From contig VZRZ01001244.1 in the NCBI GenBank assembly GCA_013398175.1, positions 1,658,174-1,722,173 on the forward strand: a DNA stretch of 64,000 nucleotides, read 5' to 3'. Shown one piece after another: positions 1 to 13,754 of the stretch (position 1 is the first letter of the stretch; each line of letters opens with the position of its first letter). The position numbers and the translations under genes are program-made. The notes under the pieces are model-generated. The model saw only the letters and a list, made by a program, of their open reading frames with translations. It was not told where the DNA came from and did not search any database. This DNA comes from Climacteris rufus. Lineage: Eukaryota; Chordata; Aves; Passeriformes; Climacteridae.

Positions 1-364
1 AGGACAGATTCATACTGTATTGTAATACAAAGAAAAGAGGTTGCAAAGGAGTAGGGGAGGAGAAGGTGAGTCAACCAAAACTGCAAGATAAAGTTCGATT
101 CAAAAGTATTTTTTGTCCAGTATTTGAGGAAAGTATCTTTCAAGTGAATGAAGTAAGTTGATATATAAAAGGAAACTTAGACGGCAAAATGAAGAGGGAA
201 TGTGAAACTTGCACTGCATCTAAACCCCCCAAAAAGAGCAGAGTAGAAGAACTCCAGTTTGTAGGTTTTACAAAACGTTGAAACCATTTAACTTCAATGT
301 TGCCTTAATTACCTGTCTTTATTGATTAGCCCATTCACTTCAAAAATGGATGCAACAGAAATAT
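1..364. other. Unique AT-rich DNA, nothing recognised
   Basis: I see no gene, repeat family or RNA in this stretch. It ends where the tail of the first CR1 element begins. Confidence 0.6.
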
Positions 365-1150
365 GTTTACAGTGTCACTGAGGTTGGACGTGACTTCTTG
401 GTATCATCTAGGTCCAGCCCCCTGCTAAAGCACAGTCAGCTGGAGGAGGTTACCTGGGATCATGCCCAGTTGGGTTTTAAATACCTCCAAGGATGGAGAT
501 TCCACAACTTTCCTGGGCAACATGAGCCAGTGTTCTACCATCTTTACAGTCAAAAAGTCTTGAGAAGGAATTTCATGCTCTTTAATTTGTGGTTATTACC
601 TCTTTTCCTGTTAGTGGGCACTACTGGGAAGAGTCTGTCTCTCTTATCTTCACTCCCAACAGGTATTTTTAAACATTTATATGATTGCCCTGGACCTTCT
701 CTTCAGGCTGAACAGTCCCAGCTCTCAACCTTTCCTCATATGGAGGAGGCTACAATCCCTTAGTCATCTTCTTCATGGCCCCTTCTTAGCCTATTTTTTG
801 CCCTTTCCTCACTTCCTGAAGTCCATATCTTTCTTGTACTGGGGTGCCCAGATGTGGACCCAGCAGTCCAGATGTGACCTTACCACTGCTGAGTTGAGGT
901 GAAGGACCACCTCCCTCAACTTGCTAGCAACACTTTTCCTGATGGAGATGTCTGTCCACTGTAAGTGTTCTGTTACCTGATCCTCCTTCACAAAGGGTAA
1001 GTCTTCTTTTTACAGACTTCCCTACTGGTCTCAGGGGCCTGGGATTCCTGCAGGCTGATCATATCAGTAGAGACTGAGGCCAAGAGGGCATTGAGTACCT
1101 CAGCCTTTCAGTGTCCTTTGTCAGCAGGGCCTTTGGCAATGTGCTACTCA
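365..1150 (-). mobile_element. CR1 LINE fragment, minus strand, internally deleted
   Basis: This is a decayed copy of CR1, the main non-LTR retrotransposon of birds. On the minus strand a frame at about 816-991 encodes IRKSVASKLREVVLHLNSAV and shortly after WAPQYKKDMD, which is the familiar C-terminal part of CR1 ORF2. Further downstream on that strand (about 365-810) lies the CR1 3' untranslated region, with the usual group about a failing wound-like block replaced by many substitutions but keeping the order of conserved words. Upstream (about 990-1130) the residues KDTE and EDQVTEHL match a part of ORF2 that normally lies well before the reverse transcriptase core, so the core is missing. 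Stops and frameshifts show that the copy is dead. Family assignment is by recall of the CR1 consensus; the 5' limit is approximate. Confidence 0.85.
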
Positions 1151-2391
1151 CTGCTTGTGTGTCACTGAGAATCTGGAGAGAACTGCCTTCTGGTGCTCTT
1201 GGTTCTCACCCTCTCTGAAGTAGTTTTCTGTTCATGGTGATGGTTGTTGTTGCAGTTAATTGTTTAATTTGGGCGAGTAGGACTCAAAGAAGCCATCTTC
1301 ATTTCTGTGATGTAGGGCTGACTGATGTTAGATGTTGCATTAGATCTCTTCAGTGATGGTTAGGCTGGGAGTACAAATATTGGTTGGACAGTAGTCTCTA
1401 AATAATCTCATTATCCCAGCCCACTGAGACAAGCAGTCCATAAGTATCACATGCAAGGGTGCAGTAAATATCTTTGACTGGCACCAGTGTCTTAACATCT
1501 ATTTCATTTTGAAATGGGTCTCATTTCAACCAGTTATCCAGGGTGCTGTCAGAGCCCACGTGTGAGCTGTGCTTTGCAGTGATAAATGAGTACAACTTGT
1601 ATCATAGTATGTTTGTTTTTTTGCTTGGATCCCTTTTCAGAATAAGATGGGTGACCTACTTTTGGGGGGATGAAATATTATTTTCCTGTTCTTTTGTGAC
1701 ATTATGTGTCTTGTAAACTGTTTTTAGAGTAGGTGGCATTATTAGAATGCATATTAATTATTTTTGGGATGATGATACATCACCTCTGCATGATCTGTAT
1801 TTGTCTCTTGAATGTTCCTCATCTCTTGCTAATTAGTCCCTCTTGGGGAGATCAGTTTCTCAAGTTAAATAGACTAGTGTATCACACAGTGTTTCTGAAG
1901 TGTGTTCAGGTAAGAGTTGATTCATGTCACCTACTTGCATGTTCACAGTCCCCAGATTTTTTCTTGTTTCTGTGGTGGGCATATGCTAATGCTGGTACCT
2001 ACCCTCCTATTTGGGAGCAAACTTCCCAAATCCCATTGCCCTGAAAGCATGTAAATTCCTTTCTCTTCTGTTTTCAGGTTTGTTGAGCAATTTTGTTCTT
2101 TTGTTTCTGCTTTAAGAAATGTCAGTTTTTGTGTCTTTTTTCCTGCTGATTGATATATTTCTTCTGTCCATTGCTTTTTTAAAAAACCAGATACAAGCTC
2201 TTCAGCAGATTCTGTGATTACTGTTACATCAGTTATCTGAAACTGAGAAGAGGAAGAGCTTGTGCAGATTTTTTTCCTGCTTGCCTATTTTGCTTATCTG
2301 AAAAAGTCTCTCTCCATCTTTTTTTCCTTTCTTTGTCTTCTTTTCCCTGCACCTGCTGGCCCCTGAAAATTGGAAACATGAGAGGCCTTGT
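1151..2391. other. No gene; unique sequence
   Basis: No recognised repeat or coding region. A frame of about 100 codons is open at 1733-2044 but has no family signature. A donor-like GTAAGA at 1911 follows a TTAG-type acceptor near 1835, but the upstream tract is ordinary. A small 8-bp-arm hairpin lies at about 2009-2031. Confidence 0.5.
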
Positions 2392-2483
2392 CTGAGCTTT
2401 GGATTAGGAGCCAGGAAATCCTTACTCTTTCCATGACTCATTGTGTGTGTCCTTGGGCAATCTGTTACTATTACAGATAAAAG
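2392..2483 (+). repeat. MIR-like SINE relic
   Basis: The stretch around 2450 reads TGTGTGTCCTTGGGCAA, close to the conserved MIR core (a tRNA-derived CORE-SINE shared by amniotes). The sequence before it, with the words TTTGGATTAGGAGCCAGGAA, lies where MIR has its 'TTTGGAGTCAG' box, in the right order and spacing. The copy is old and short, so the assignment rests on one strong and one weak block. Confidence 0.45.
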
Positions 2484-5400
2484 CTGTGCATAGCATTTGG
2501 CTGAAAAATTAAAAGCATGGTGCATGATCCAAGCACATTATTTAAAATTTAAGTCAAAACATGGCAAAAGTGAAGAGCAAAGAGAGGCTGCAGAAGATGA
2601 GTGTTGGGGGGAACAGTTTGTTTATGAGCTCCATAAAATGGCTGTGAAGGGAGATGGCTGCTGCTCACAGTAATTTCTGTCTTGTTGAACCCTTTGGTTC
2701 CATCACAGTGCAAGCATATGGTGTGGTGGTAGATGCACACACATCCCTCAGTTTCAGAGCTGATATGCTCTTATTAGAAATGAAGTAGGTAAATGAGAGT
2801 GATGGAATAGGAGAGGGTGCACTGTTCAATAGCTGCACCTGCACTCCACTTCGTAAATCCAGCTCTCTGAGGGTTTTCTTGGGAGATTGGTTTAGTAACT
2901 GTGTTAAATGTATGTAAATGTTTGAGGTATTTCTGTTTGTTCACTTAACTTTTTTTACATTTCACGTCTTTAAGGATGTGAACTGTTCCCAGAATTTAGA
3001 AGAAGTAACAGATCTTTGGAGAGAGCAAAGGTCTGGGACTTATAGGCAGTGTCACCTGGAAGTCAGGGAAGACAAATGGAATTATTTACCTGTATTTTCC
3101 ATGCTAAATTAGGCATGAAAATAACTTTCAAAAGTAATAAAATATGATATAATAGAAAAAGCTGCCTTCTGTATTCCTTATGTCGCTTCTATGTGTAAAG
3201 CTGAATATGGTGAAAAGCCTATAGAACATGCTGCTTTCAGAGTGTATTTGCAGACATTTCAATACCATATCCATTCAGTGGTCATTCACATGGCATTACA
3301 TATACCTTTATTTTGACTGTTTTAATGATCCCATTAGCTCCTATTGCTGCGATACTGAGTGTAGTAACTTTATAGTCAGCAGCAACCTATCTAATTTCAT
3401 TTAAGGTAGCCTTTCCATCTCCCCCAGCCTCTTGTTGATGTAACCTTGTCTGTTCCTTCTGCTCCTTTGACATTATCCAGTGACTATGCAGATGTGCCAA
3501 CACAGTGGGGAGGAAGTCTGCAAGACCATTTGCTTATTGCTTAACCTTCCACCCAAGAAAAGCACACTTCTCTGGTGAAATACATTAGTGAAGGCTGCTG
3601 GGGTCCTTGTATAATCTTTGATATTTCATTTGGTGAGGAAAAAAGGCTCTGCTTGGAACGAGTGTTTGGCTTTGAATTATTAAATTCCTGTATTTGGGAT
3701 TTTTCCCTGTTTTTAAATAGTCATGGTTAATTGAGAAGAAGGATATCAGTGTTCTAAGATTCAGAATTTTCTAGTGATGCTACAGTATGCAAAAGGTCAT
3801 TGTTTCAAAAGGTCAGTCCTGCCCCTGCAGTGGAGGTTGCTATCCTGATGCCAGCGAGTGGGGTCAATCTGACCTCAGCTTGAGAGTGTTAACTTGCATT
3901 TCCCACAGTTGCTGCTCTTTTGACATGCTGGGATAGGAGTCTGATGAAGAGACTGTTTCAGAAATGGTTTAGCTCTGGATTCTGTGCTGTCAGATGCTTT
4001 GTCCTTGCTTTTCTGATCAGTTTTTACTTCACAGACTTGCACTAATTGGTGTGGTTTATATGGGAAACACATGGAATCCTTGTGTTTCATTAAATTTAGT
4101 CCTGTTATTGCGGATAACATAATGTATCATCAATGAGTCAAGCTCCGTTTTAAGATCTCCTTGGTTCCTCTTACAACCCTTCCTTTTGGAAGGCAAATTT
4201 GTTTTCTTACAGTGCCTACAGAAATTGCCATTAATTGGTGCATTCATCAAAATTTTCCAATTCTGTCCTGATAGATAGTAAGTATTTAAAATTGTCTGAT
4301 GCCTGTCAGGGGCAGGAATCTATAAGCTGTTTATGAGGCTAGATTTCACTCCCATAAGCAGTTCACCACATGAATAATTGCCTCCCTTGGACGATAGAGG
4401 TGTTCCAATGTGTGTACAAAATCAATGATCCAGGGCAAAGTTCAACTTCTGAATAACCATGTTATTGTTGATGAAATCATTAGAATCAAAAGGATGAGAG
4501 AATTTGCCACAGGTCAAAATTGTTTTCTTCAGTACTGTTTTCAAAGAGAATTCTCTGTTGTCAGTTGTTTTAAAATCTTTCTTACTGCCTTGCTAATTTA
4601 ATAGACCATTCTCTCATGGGTAACTACTGACAAGAAATACTTAGAAAGGATGCAACTTAAATGTACTGAAGTCAAAGTTAATTGCATTAAACCTTCTTAA
4701 AATGCAAGAATCATATCATAACAGGAAAACAAACATCTAACATGCAGAAATTGCATTACTACATTCCTTCTCTCAGTTGTTCTACCGGGAAGCTTTTTCA
4801 TAATGAAAGACATAAGGGACTTTGATATAGTCTAGACAGTCATTTAAATTTCTTATGATATTCTCAGTCTACCTTTTGACTTTTGAGGTTCAGTCATGCT
4901 GAGAGTTGTCAGAGCTGAGAACTCATGCTGCCCATGGGGAGTCTTCCCAGTATCTTCGTGGTTAAATTTTATTTCTTGTGTACATCCTGTCCTACTCTTA
5001 CAAGAAACTGTTACGGAATATGGCAATAAACAAAGTAATAATAAACCTCATACCTCTTACAACTCCTACTGCCCCAGAGATCTTTGCTTTTTAAAATCTT
5101 TGCTTTATTTACTTTTACTATCGTGTGAAATTAATACTATATCTTGATGTAAAGAGGTTTAACTTGCAGAATTAATGTTTAAGCACAGTCTGCTTTCAAA
5201 AAAAAACACTTGAAAGCTTTTATCTTCAATTGTCTTATTGCTAAAAAGAAAAATATTCTAGAAATGGTGGATAGTGTATTTTCTTATGAAGCTTCAAGGT
5301 CAGTAACTGTTCTTTTTACCAAGCAAACATCTGTTTTCCTGAGTTTGAGACTTAAAACGGATGGTTTCAGCTTTTGTTCTGATTGCAGCTGGCAAAAGAA

Positions 5401-5974
5401 TGTGAACAATCCCTAGAAATAAAAATCAGTTTGACCTAGTAATGACTATAGGGATCTTAGAGGCCAGAAATCCACACTGTAAAAATACCTGATAAAATTT
5501 AGGAGCTCAAATCTCACCGAGAGCAGCCTTAAACTCCTACTTCCTTTAGAGGCTTTGAAAATGTTTTATTACCCAAGCAGTATTAAGCAGTGTTTATTGA
5601 ATGCCTGGCCTTTTAGTAGGCATCATGAGATTCTACAGAACGGGATGACCTGGGACCAAAGGACAGCCGTGCTCAGGTTCTGTTCCCTTGGGAATGAATC
5701 ACAGTAGGAAAAAAACATTTTCCTAAATATCCCTTAGTTGTTGTGATTTTATGTTTTCTTCTGTGTGTCTCTGTTTCACAGGATACAAATGAATGCCTTA
5801 CATAAATTATTCTTTTCCTTCATGTTCTTGGTTTGAGCTTTTTATTGCAGCCATATCATCTTCTAAACACCTGCTCTGGTTTTAACTCAATCTCTTGCCA
5901 AAAGCTGAACTCTGGTAGGGATGCAGTAGTCCCTGTAAGGTGTTAAAAATAAAATAAAATAGTAGTTGATACTT
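2484..5974. other. No gene; unique AT-rich DNA
   Basis: Nothing coding is supported. Two adjoining minus-strand frames at 3875-4250 are open and rich in Lys and Ser, but they overlap in different frames and match no family I know. The sequence at 5585-5640 has SINE-like wording that I could not assign. Confidence 0.5.
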
Positions 5975-6088
5975 AAATACCCATTTATATACACAAACAA
6001 ATTAATCCTCATACCTCATGCAGGGAGGTATTTATTCTCATTCCAGTTTTAACTGCCAGGAAGTAAAGAGAGAATTTAAGCAACTAAT
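5975..6088 (+). repeat. MIR SINE relic, 3' half
   Basis: The order of words follows the MIR 3' half: ATTAATCCTCA at 6001, GGGAGGTATTTATTCTCATT at 6022-6041, CAGTTTTAACTGCCAGGAA, then AGAGAATTTAAGCAACT. The consensus runs 'attaatcctcacaa ... gaggtaggta ttattatcccc attttacagatgaggaaactgag ... agagaggttaagtaactt'. The colinear match over more than 80 bases makes chance unlikely, though divergence is high. MIR copies in birds are ancient, which fits. Confidence 0.6.
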
Positions 6089-9000
6089 TTTTCAAACTTG
6101 CTTTTTTTCCAGAAAGTTTTCAAAAGATAACCTAATGAAGATGCCTGCTCAATTTATTGAGTTTCAAAGTGTTACTTAACAGTGCCAAAATCTCCTTTAA
6201 TCTCCTCTACTTCATTCTTTTGAGTTATGGTAGATTTGACTGTTTGCACCATAAGGATTGCATGTCAATGTGAGCACATAACCAAATACCTCTCAATAAA
6301 AGATACAATTTATTTCTGTTCTCTAATGCATCCATTCTATGTCATGCTCCCTCTGCCCCATCCCCACATCTTACTGGTATTTAAAATCTTATGGCAGGTA
6401 GTGCTTGGGTTTGGCCTGTTGAGAAATGGGTGTGCACACAGGAGATGGTCACGTCTTACATTGTGACAACATTTTATACAGGGCAAGATATCCCAAAAGG
6501 TTCAGCATGACATCACAGTTTGCTCTGCTCCTGTAGCATTTGCTAAGGGAGACTATTAGAAACCCAGTTTACATCTGTGTACTGGTTTCTGTGATATAGC
6601 TAACTCTAAGCATTGCAGGAAATGAAGAGCATAGACCATTTCTTAGTTTTCAGGGTTTGGTAGATTTTCTTTTTAGATAAAAATGCAACAGTTCGGAGGC
6701 AAAAACAAAATTAAACTGCAATTTCTGCCTCCAGGCCATCAGCATGTAGAATATTAACCAGAAGTGGTTGGCTTGTTTCCTTGTGGCCTTTTCATTTTTA
6801 AAGCACCTTACCACAGTAGTTTTTAATGTATCTGTTCCTGACAGTTTGAAGGCAGAACAGGTGACCTCTGGTCCTGCTCTGTAATTTCTCGTGTCAGTTT
6901 TACCTGTCTGTTGGGTTTTCTACAGCATTTTGGTGTAAGAGATGAGAAGATGGTCTTATGATTGGTCTCAAACAGGCTCTGAACAGGTGCCTAAATTTGG
7001 ACAAAGAGAGAAAGATTGATTTTCATTAAATTAAAATTCAAAGATGCATTGACCTGCAACATTAATATCTAATGTCTCTGGTGTCTTGCCAGTGCTGAAT
7101 CCTGCAGATAACTGTATTGCTATTACACTGGATGTTATGGAGAGTGTGAGAAATAATTTCTTTATTTGATGCTTGTGTGATAGCATTGAGAATGCACCAC
7201 CCTATATACATCTGTTTTATATAGTGCAAATGCTTGCCTACACTTTAGTTTTTAGCAAGACATACTGCTATTTCCTCTTTTCTTCTTATGTTTCCAGTTT
7301 GTCAGTTCTTCTAAACTTGAAATAATCTTAGCCTGCTATTTTTCTTCTATAAAGGGCAAGGGAGTTGAGGGGAGAAAACAGACAAGAAACACAAGCAAGA
7401 AACAGGAATCTTCAGCCAGGCCCTGAAGGGGGTTCTGGCTTCCAGATTTTACCTGCTGCTGCAGGTGGGAAACAAATAACTATTTTTTTTAGTAATCTTG
7501 CTTTTCCTGGAGAAACTGTGACTTTATCGCCTACTGAAGTATACGTGACACAGTACAGGCTGGAGGTAAATCCTGATGAAAAGTGTATTGTGTGTTTAAG
7601 GAAGGATTGATTGGAATCAGAAAAAAATTGTTAGGGGTAGTAGTTAAAAACAGGAGAAAGATGATTTGAGTTACTGTAGTGAATGGTTCAATAACGGGAT
7701 AATAGAGAAATTGTTAGTTTATGGTGAAGGCATCATTTGAGCTGGAAGACTAAACTTATAATAGAAGACTATTACTCATTTTTCTGGTTTGAATGATGCA
7801 GCACTTTTAAGTCACCTTTCTGTTTTAGAGTGTGCTACAATTCTTACTTCATGGCTAAAAGGAGAGGAGAAGGAGAGGAAAAGAGACATTTGCCAGCTTA
7901 GAATCCAGCTGTGTTACTGTGTAGTAAAGACCTAAACCCAGTGCATCTCTTTCACATATGTTAGCACTTCCCTCTCTTTAAGGCATAATAGGATTGAAAT
8001 ACAGCAACAGGGTATTTTGGTGAGATAGGACACTTCATAAATTTTGTTGCAGAGAATGCAACCTAAGACCATCTGATTGAGAGCAACAGCCATGTAAAAT
8101 GACCAGGATACCACACATCTGGGTAAGCCAACATCTATTCAAAGATGCAAGTGCATGGTGTACTGTGATCTCACACCTGACATGCACCATACTTTATCAG
8201 CTTAATTTTGAGAGAGACGATTCACTGTTAAAGAGAGTATGTTGACACTTAGCTGACCCTATTTATCCTCTCCAGAATTAGGTACAATTCACTTGCTTGT
8301 GGTCAACAAAATAAAGCCACATACTTCTCTGTCTAGACCTTTCTTTTATAAGATGCCAGACTATTCATAGTGCCTTGTTTGAGGCTTTTTTACGTCTTAT
8401 TTTTCACTGCTGAAATACTGTAAGAGGTGTGGGTGCTGAATGCCACAGCAGCAGCAGTGTGTCAGTGGGAATACAACAGCCAACTTGATGCTGATCACTT
8501 GAACCGGATTCCCAAGAGTACAAAGAAATCCAGCAGCATGGGAACTGAAAAAAACAGAGCAAAGGCTTAGACTGAAATGACTTTCAGAGAATTGGCCAGG
8601 AGCAAGTCCTGCTGCGACACTGGGTTGTGTGTGTACGAGTGTGGAATGGGCCACTGAAGTGTGGGGCTTGGAAAGGGTGGCAGACTTGCCCTCCTTCAAT
8701 TCAGCCTCGTGCCACACCTCTCAGGAAGGCTGAGAAGTTTTTAGCAGCTGCATTGTATGTTTCAGTTTAGGCTGCCAATTATTAATTTCTTCATGTCTCC
8801 ATCTTCAGGATACAGCTAGTGTGCAGTAAATTGACACATCAGCTTGCAGTGCCTTGCTAGTGTTAGGTTAACCTGTGTTTCACAACTGCTCGTGCATGTA
8901 CATGCTTAAACAAATGTCTTTTCTACAGCAGTTTAAAACCACTTGATGCAGAAATGTGCTACTTCATTTGCCTGATTAGTTTGAAGTTTGGCATGGTAAT

Positions 9001-11189
9001 TACTACGGTAAAAACCAAACATCACTTAGTTTTGACTAAGAAAATCGTGAATTCCATAGGGTTCATCACCCAGTTTGCTTTGTATCAGTAATTGCAATGC
9101 AACATTAGTACTGAGTTATATCCCCCACTATGGTTTACGTTCAAGAGAGAAATGTAAGACTAGCAAAGGTAAATAATACTGCTATTTCTGTGCCTGTCTT
9201 AATGATGGGTACCACGAGAAGTAATGTCTGCAGTGGAAATAAAAATAGTATAGGCTAATGAGGAAGGCTTGGCAGAAAATAAAACAATGCCTCAAAGTTT
9301 TGGGGCTTCTAGATGTAAAGAAACAAAAGATTAATAGCCAACTCATCCTGAAAGAAAACAAACCCAAAAAAACTCTTCCTTTTTTCACACAAAGAACTAC
9401 TTGATCTAAAATTTTAAGAATTGGTTGTCTTCATATCAAATAGAAATTTGCAGAGATGTATTTTCCACTGTTTTTGCAGCTGACTATGGTTTTGTGTCTA
9501 AGGTTTTGGCAAGTTTCAGCATGCAACTCAACGTTAGCAAAGACATAACTTGCAATGCACATGCACAGCCTGGTACTTTGGATCAATCTCTTGCTTTTTC
9601 TCATTCATCTCTGTCACATTTCAAATCTTAACTTCTTTATTATAAGAAATTAGTACTGTAGGAAGGATTAGGTCAAAAGAATGCATGGTGATTTACAGAT
9701 GATTTTAGTATATTTCTTAAATCCTGAAGGGACATTACCAGATTGAAAAAATCATATTTAAAGAAGGAAATACTTGCTTTGGTTGCAATTGAGTCCACTA
9801 GAAATTGAATGAAAGGAATCTAATTCTCTTTCTTGCTTGTTTGTTTTGGTTGTATTTCATATTTTCTCCAGCTTGGACAGAAGAAGAAAATAATTTTTCA
9901 CAGTGATGTCCTAATCAGTTTCTTCCTGCATTTAAGACTGGTAAGCCCACAGATATACAGTACTTTTCACATTGTACAGTAGAGGACTTACTCTTCCCCA
10001 GCCTTCTCCTAGAAGTTCTGGGGAATTTGACTCTTTAGGTGATAGGTCTACTGCAGCCAGGTTCTTCCCAGCTTTTGTTGCCACCTGTGTTCCTCTGCTT
10101 CTGTGGTAGCGTGGCACTGACCAAAATTGTGTTTCCTCCAAGGCCTTAAAGCTGTTGGTACTCATTGAAATATGCTAAAGAGTGATCTTGACCTGCTGTG
10201 GAGTGAGTGAGGTAAGAGTCCTCCACCGAATGTCCCCTCCTCCACACCCAAATCTGAGCCCTGTAGGGGTTAATGGGTCAGACCTCAAAGCTGCCATTTC
10301 ACGTAGCTTTATTCTTCAACCCAACTTGCAGGGTTTTAGTTTGTAAGGACAGTATAGTTCCACAGTCTGTGCTTCTGTTGACTTCATTATTGCTGTTGAC
10401 TTCATTATTATTCATTATTATGAAGACAGTCCTGTGCAGCACAGTGCAGCTGTGTTTGGCTGAGAGAGTGTTCTGGATTTGTTTTAGTTTCTGTCTCCAT
10501 TGGAACTCAAGCATGGTAGTGACAGTCATGAAGGCTTTTATGACCCTATACATCAGTTTCTAATTTGATTAAATATTTGGAACTTGGCTTGTCCAACTGT
10601 ATCTGTTCTGTCAGTCTGTAGTATTGTAGTATTGTTTAAGTGGCCTTCTCCAGGGATTCATATTCCTCTAGTGACATTTTTGTTTGAAACATTTTGTTTT
10701 CCATAATAAAGTATATAAGACTTACCAACCTAGTGGTATGAAGTTATGCTGCTGTGAGCACAGGCTGGTGGTTCCTCTGTTTTCTTAGACCAAAAATGCA
10801 AAGGAAAGGTAATTAGATAAAACACTTTTTCATGCTCTGGTGCATACTGAAAACCAGAGTTCTCACTCCATGGCATTTAAACCATGTTGGGAAACTTTCC
10901 CTTTGTGAGAGAACCTGAAATGATTATTGTTGACATGTTGTGTTAAGTGGCTGTCAGTGATGTGTTGTGGAGGGGATGTTAGAGCAGCCAAGTCAACGTA
11001 CAAGACCTCCGTGACATAGGAGAAACAGGCACCCAGTGACCCAAGGTTCAGCTATTATCACAAGAGTACAGAAAAAAAGAACTAAATATCAGTGTAACAG
11101 AGGATAGCTTTGCTGGTGGAGTGTAGCCAGTGAGTTCACAGGCTAGCAAGAGGCCGTCTTAGGTGAGTGAATACTAGACAGTCACGGTA
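6089..11189. other. No gene; unique DNA with small repeats
   Basis: No coding exon or known repeat is supported. At 7355-7463 a TAAAG acceptor-like site and a CAG|GTGGGA donor-like site enclose an open segment, but neither site is strong. The tandem duplication at 10375-10410 is listed separately. Confidence 0.5.
10375..10410 (+). repeat. 18-bp tandem duplication
   Basis: Two adjacent copies of an 18-bp unit, CTGTTGACTTCATTATTG and the same with a final A, differ at one position. A further partial TTCATTATTA follows at 10411-10420. It looks like a recent local slippage product and could vary in length between individuals. Confidence 0.9.
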
Positions 11190-11262
11190 GGGTCATCTCA
11201 GTGGCTCATGGGTTCGATGATCTTGGAGGTCTTTTCCAACTGTAATGACTCTATCTCTCAGT
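11190..11262 (+). mobile_element. CR1 LINE 3' tail, plus strand
   Basis: The words GGGTTCGATGATCTTGGAGG and TCTTTTCCAACTGTAATGAC reproduce the last bases of CR1, just before its terminal ATTCTATG-type octamer repeat, here decayed to GACTCTAT. The 5' boundary is unclear: sequence back to about 11150 may belong to the same copy. CR1 insertions are usually heavily 5'-truncated, as here. Confidence 0.8.
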
Positions 11263-13754
11263 CTTCTCATTCTTCTAGTAAGGAATATTCTGCTTTCCTC
11301 TCCAATTTCCTCTAAAAATGCCTTTGCTCTCCCCAAAAGCAGCCCCAGAGATCTAGGAGTAATATGCAACAGCTTGGTAACTTTCAAGTCTGAAAAAGAC
11401 AGCTGCTTTTTTATGGGTCTCTGGATTCAGTGGGAGCAAGTGTAAATATAGCAGTTAATGTTCTCTCACGTCTCTGCTCATCTAATGCCATCTGCTTTGT
11501 GTCCATTCATTCATACTGGTGCCAAAATGTATTTCTGGAACAGGTTATTTGTGCATCAGCAGACTTGATCCCAGATTGTTAGGTGAGAACAAATATATGT
11601 GGTGTGGGTGGGCAGGTGAATTCTTAAGATTTAATGTTGCTATTTATAATCAGCTGTTGCCAGTAGCTGCTAATCCACAGGGCAATGGTAACAGTTATAA
11701 GTAGTGGCTGCTTCTGGTGGTGCAGAAATGGAAGGAACGCAGTTTCCCCTCTGGGGAAGGCCTTATTCCTTTGACTCCTCCGTCCCTTTTCAGCACCTGT
11801 GGCAACACCAAACTTCTTGAAGAGTTTATCAGAAATCAAATGCTTATAGAGCTGGAACCTAGACATGGTGCAGGTGCTTTAATCCCTCCACTCATTGATC
11901 TGTCTTTATTTTACAGGAGTGAGAAATGTGTCAGGCAGGGTTATGTCCTTCTCTGTCTATTTATGCACATTGTCCCTGTAGTGGTATCAGTGCATTATTA
12001 AATAGGGGGATAAGGGATATGTAGGTTCAGTTACATTCACACAAACATGTTTATATCACTTTCTCTGATCCTTTTTTCAAGGTAGAGGTGTATTCTATGT
12101 ACAGAGCATCTTGATTGCACTATAATTGCAACTACCCAAGCAGTTGTACTAGCTGTAGTTTTTAAGGCTTAAGCCATAACACTTAGCACTAACCATAGCT
12201 TTTGTGGTAATAAAAGTCTTTGTGTGGATTAGACTGGTCTGAGGCTTTGAGTATACGTTATCTTTCAAATCCAGCTGTGCATTTGGAAAAAACCACACTA
12301 TTCTCAGCTTTTCACTCTCATTTCCACCAGAGATTAGTCTCTCCCATGTGATCTGCCAGCAGAATTGTTTGTGCAAGCCCTCCCTTTCTTGTTTCTAGAA
12401 TAAATCAATTCATTTAGTGCAGACCAGAGATCAGAGTTTGGCATATCAGTCTGATTTCACCAGACACTAGGTAGAAACTTTGAAGTGGTGTTTTGTGGGG
12501 AGAGAGGAATGGTAACTTGCAGCAGAGGGGCACTGTGATCCTATGAGATTAATGTCATCCAGCACAGCTGGATCTAGGAGCAGAGGTCTGCCCCAAGGAC
12601 ACAGCTGTCCTTGTCTTTTTGGGAATGTTATTCTCTTCCTGTGCACATGGATGTCATGGCATTGCTTGATTACCTGTCAGCCTTGAGTGGAAATAAATAC
12701 AGCATTTGATGTTGATTGTAGGCTGTAGCCTTACTGGTGTGTAATCAACGTTTCCTCTGCAGTGATTTTGTCACGGCTGATTTCACACTAGCACATGTGC
12801 AGGATTAAAGTGTGGGTATCTGTCTATGTACAGATTGTCTCTTGCAGTAGATATGACTTAAGATAGCCATGTAAGTTGTGTTCATCTAAAACACAGTGTA
12901 GCATTATGAACTGTGTGTGGTAGTGTTTAAAAATTGGTCTAATGTTCAAAGGAGACAATAGTAAAATGTTTTTTCTACATTTAAACTTCAGGTTTGAGCC
13001 TGGTGGTGTTTTATTCTTCGTTGTGCAGTACAGAAGAGAAACCACAGCAGTCATATTTCAGGAAGCATTCAGAGATTTAATAGGTTCATTTTCTTCTGCT
13101 CAAATCGAAGCATACATAACTACTTTCAACCCACTGTTTTCCTATATAATTATGCAGGAGTAAACAGAAATACAATTCCTTCTCTAAAACTGACGAGAAA
13201 TTCTGTGTCTTCTGTGCACTTTTGTTTAGCTCTTAGGAGAGACACAGGTATTAGAAATTTTTTGTCATCAGCTTTGAGAAACATACATAGGGATTTTTAT
13301 GCACCGTTCACTTGGACTCCTTTAAAGAGAAAAACTTAACAGTTTCAAAGCTTGTGTTACAACATGAGAATGCAATTTTTGATGTTATTTCCTGGTTTGT
13401 GGAAGTTTCCTGCCTCCTGTTCTGATTCTTGCAGCAGATTCAAAGATTTAACTGCTTTTTCTTTGCTTAGCTGATTTGCAGTTTGCATTTCTTTGAAATA
13501 TATTGTTTAGACATCTCTATCACACTCCTGTTTCTTTTACAGCAGTCATCCACTATGCCTGCTGACCCAGTGTTACCACTTGGGTAGAAGAGGTTTCTTT
13601 TCACCAGCTTCAGCCATCTGGAACCACCTTCTTTTATCTCCTAAATTCATTAGGTCTCCGTAGTTAATCAAATAGTTTCTGATGTTACCACTGTTTTCTT
13701 TCACCTTTTACTCCTCAGTGTTTGGACGTATTTCACTAGACCAGGCTGCTTATG
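11263..13754. other. No gene; unique AT-rich DNA
   Basis: No repeat family or exon recognised. Open frames at 11717-12001 and 12942-13163 are short and without family signatures. Confidence 0.5.

Noticed and set aside
3875..4250. Two adjoining Lys/Ser-rich minus frames that one frameshift would join
   Set aside because: Composition alone suggested coding, but no family matches and similar-sized frames are common throughout the window.
5581..5700. SINE-like wording (TTTATTGAATGCCT)
   Set aside because: Only one short word resembles MIR; no colinear second block.
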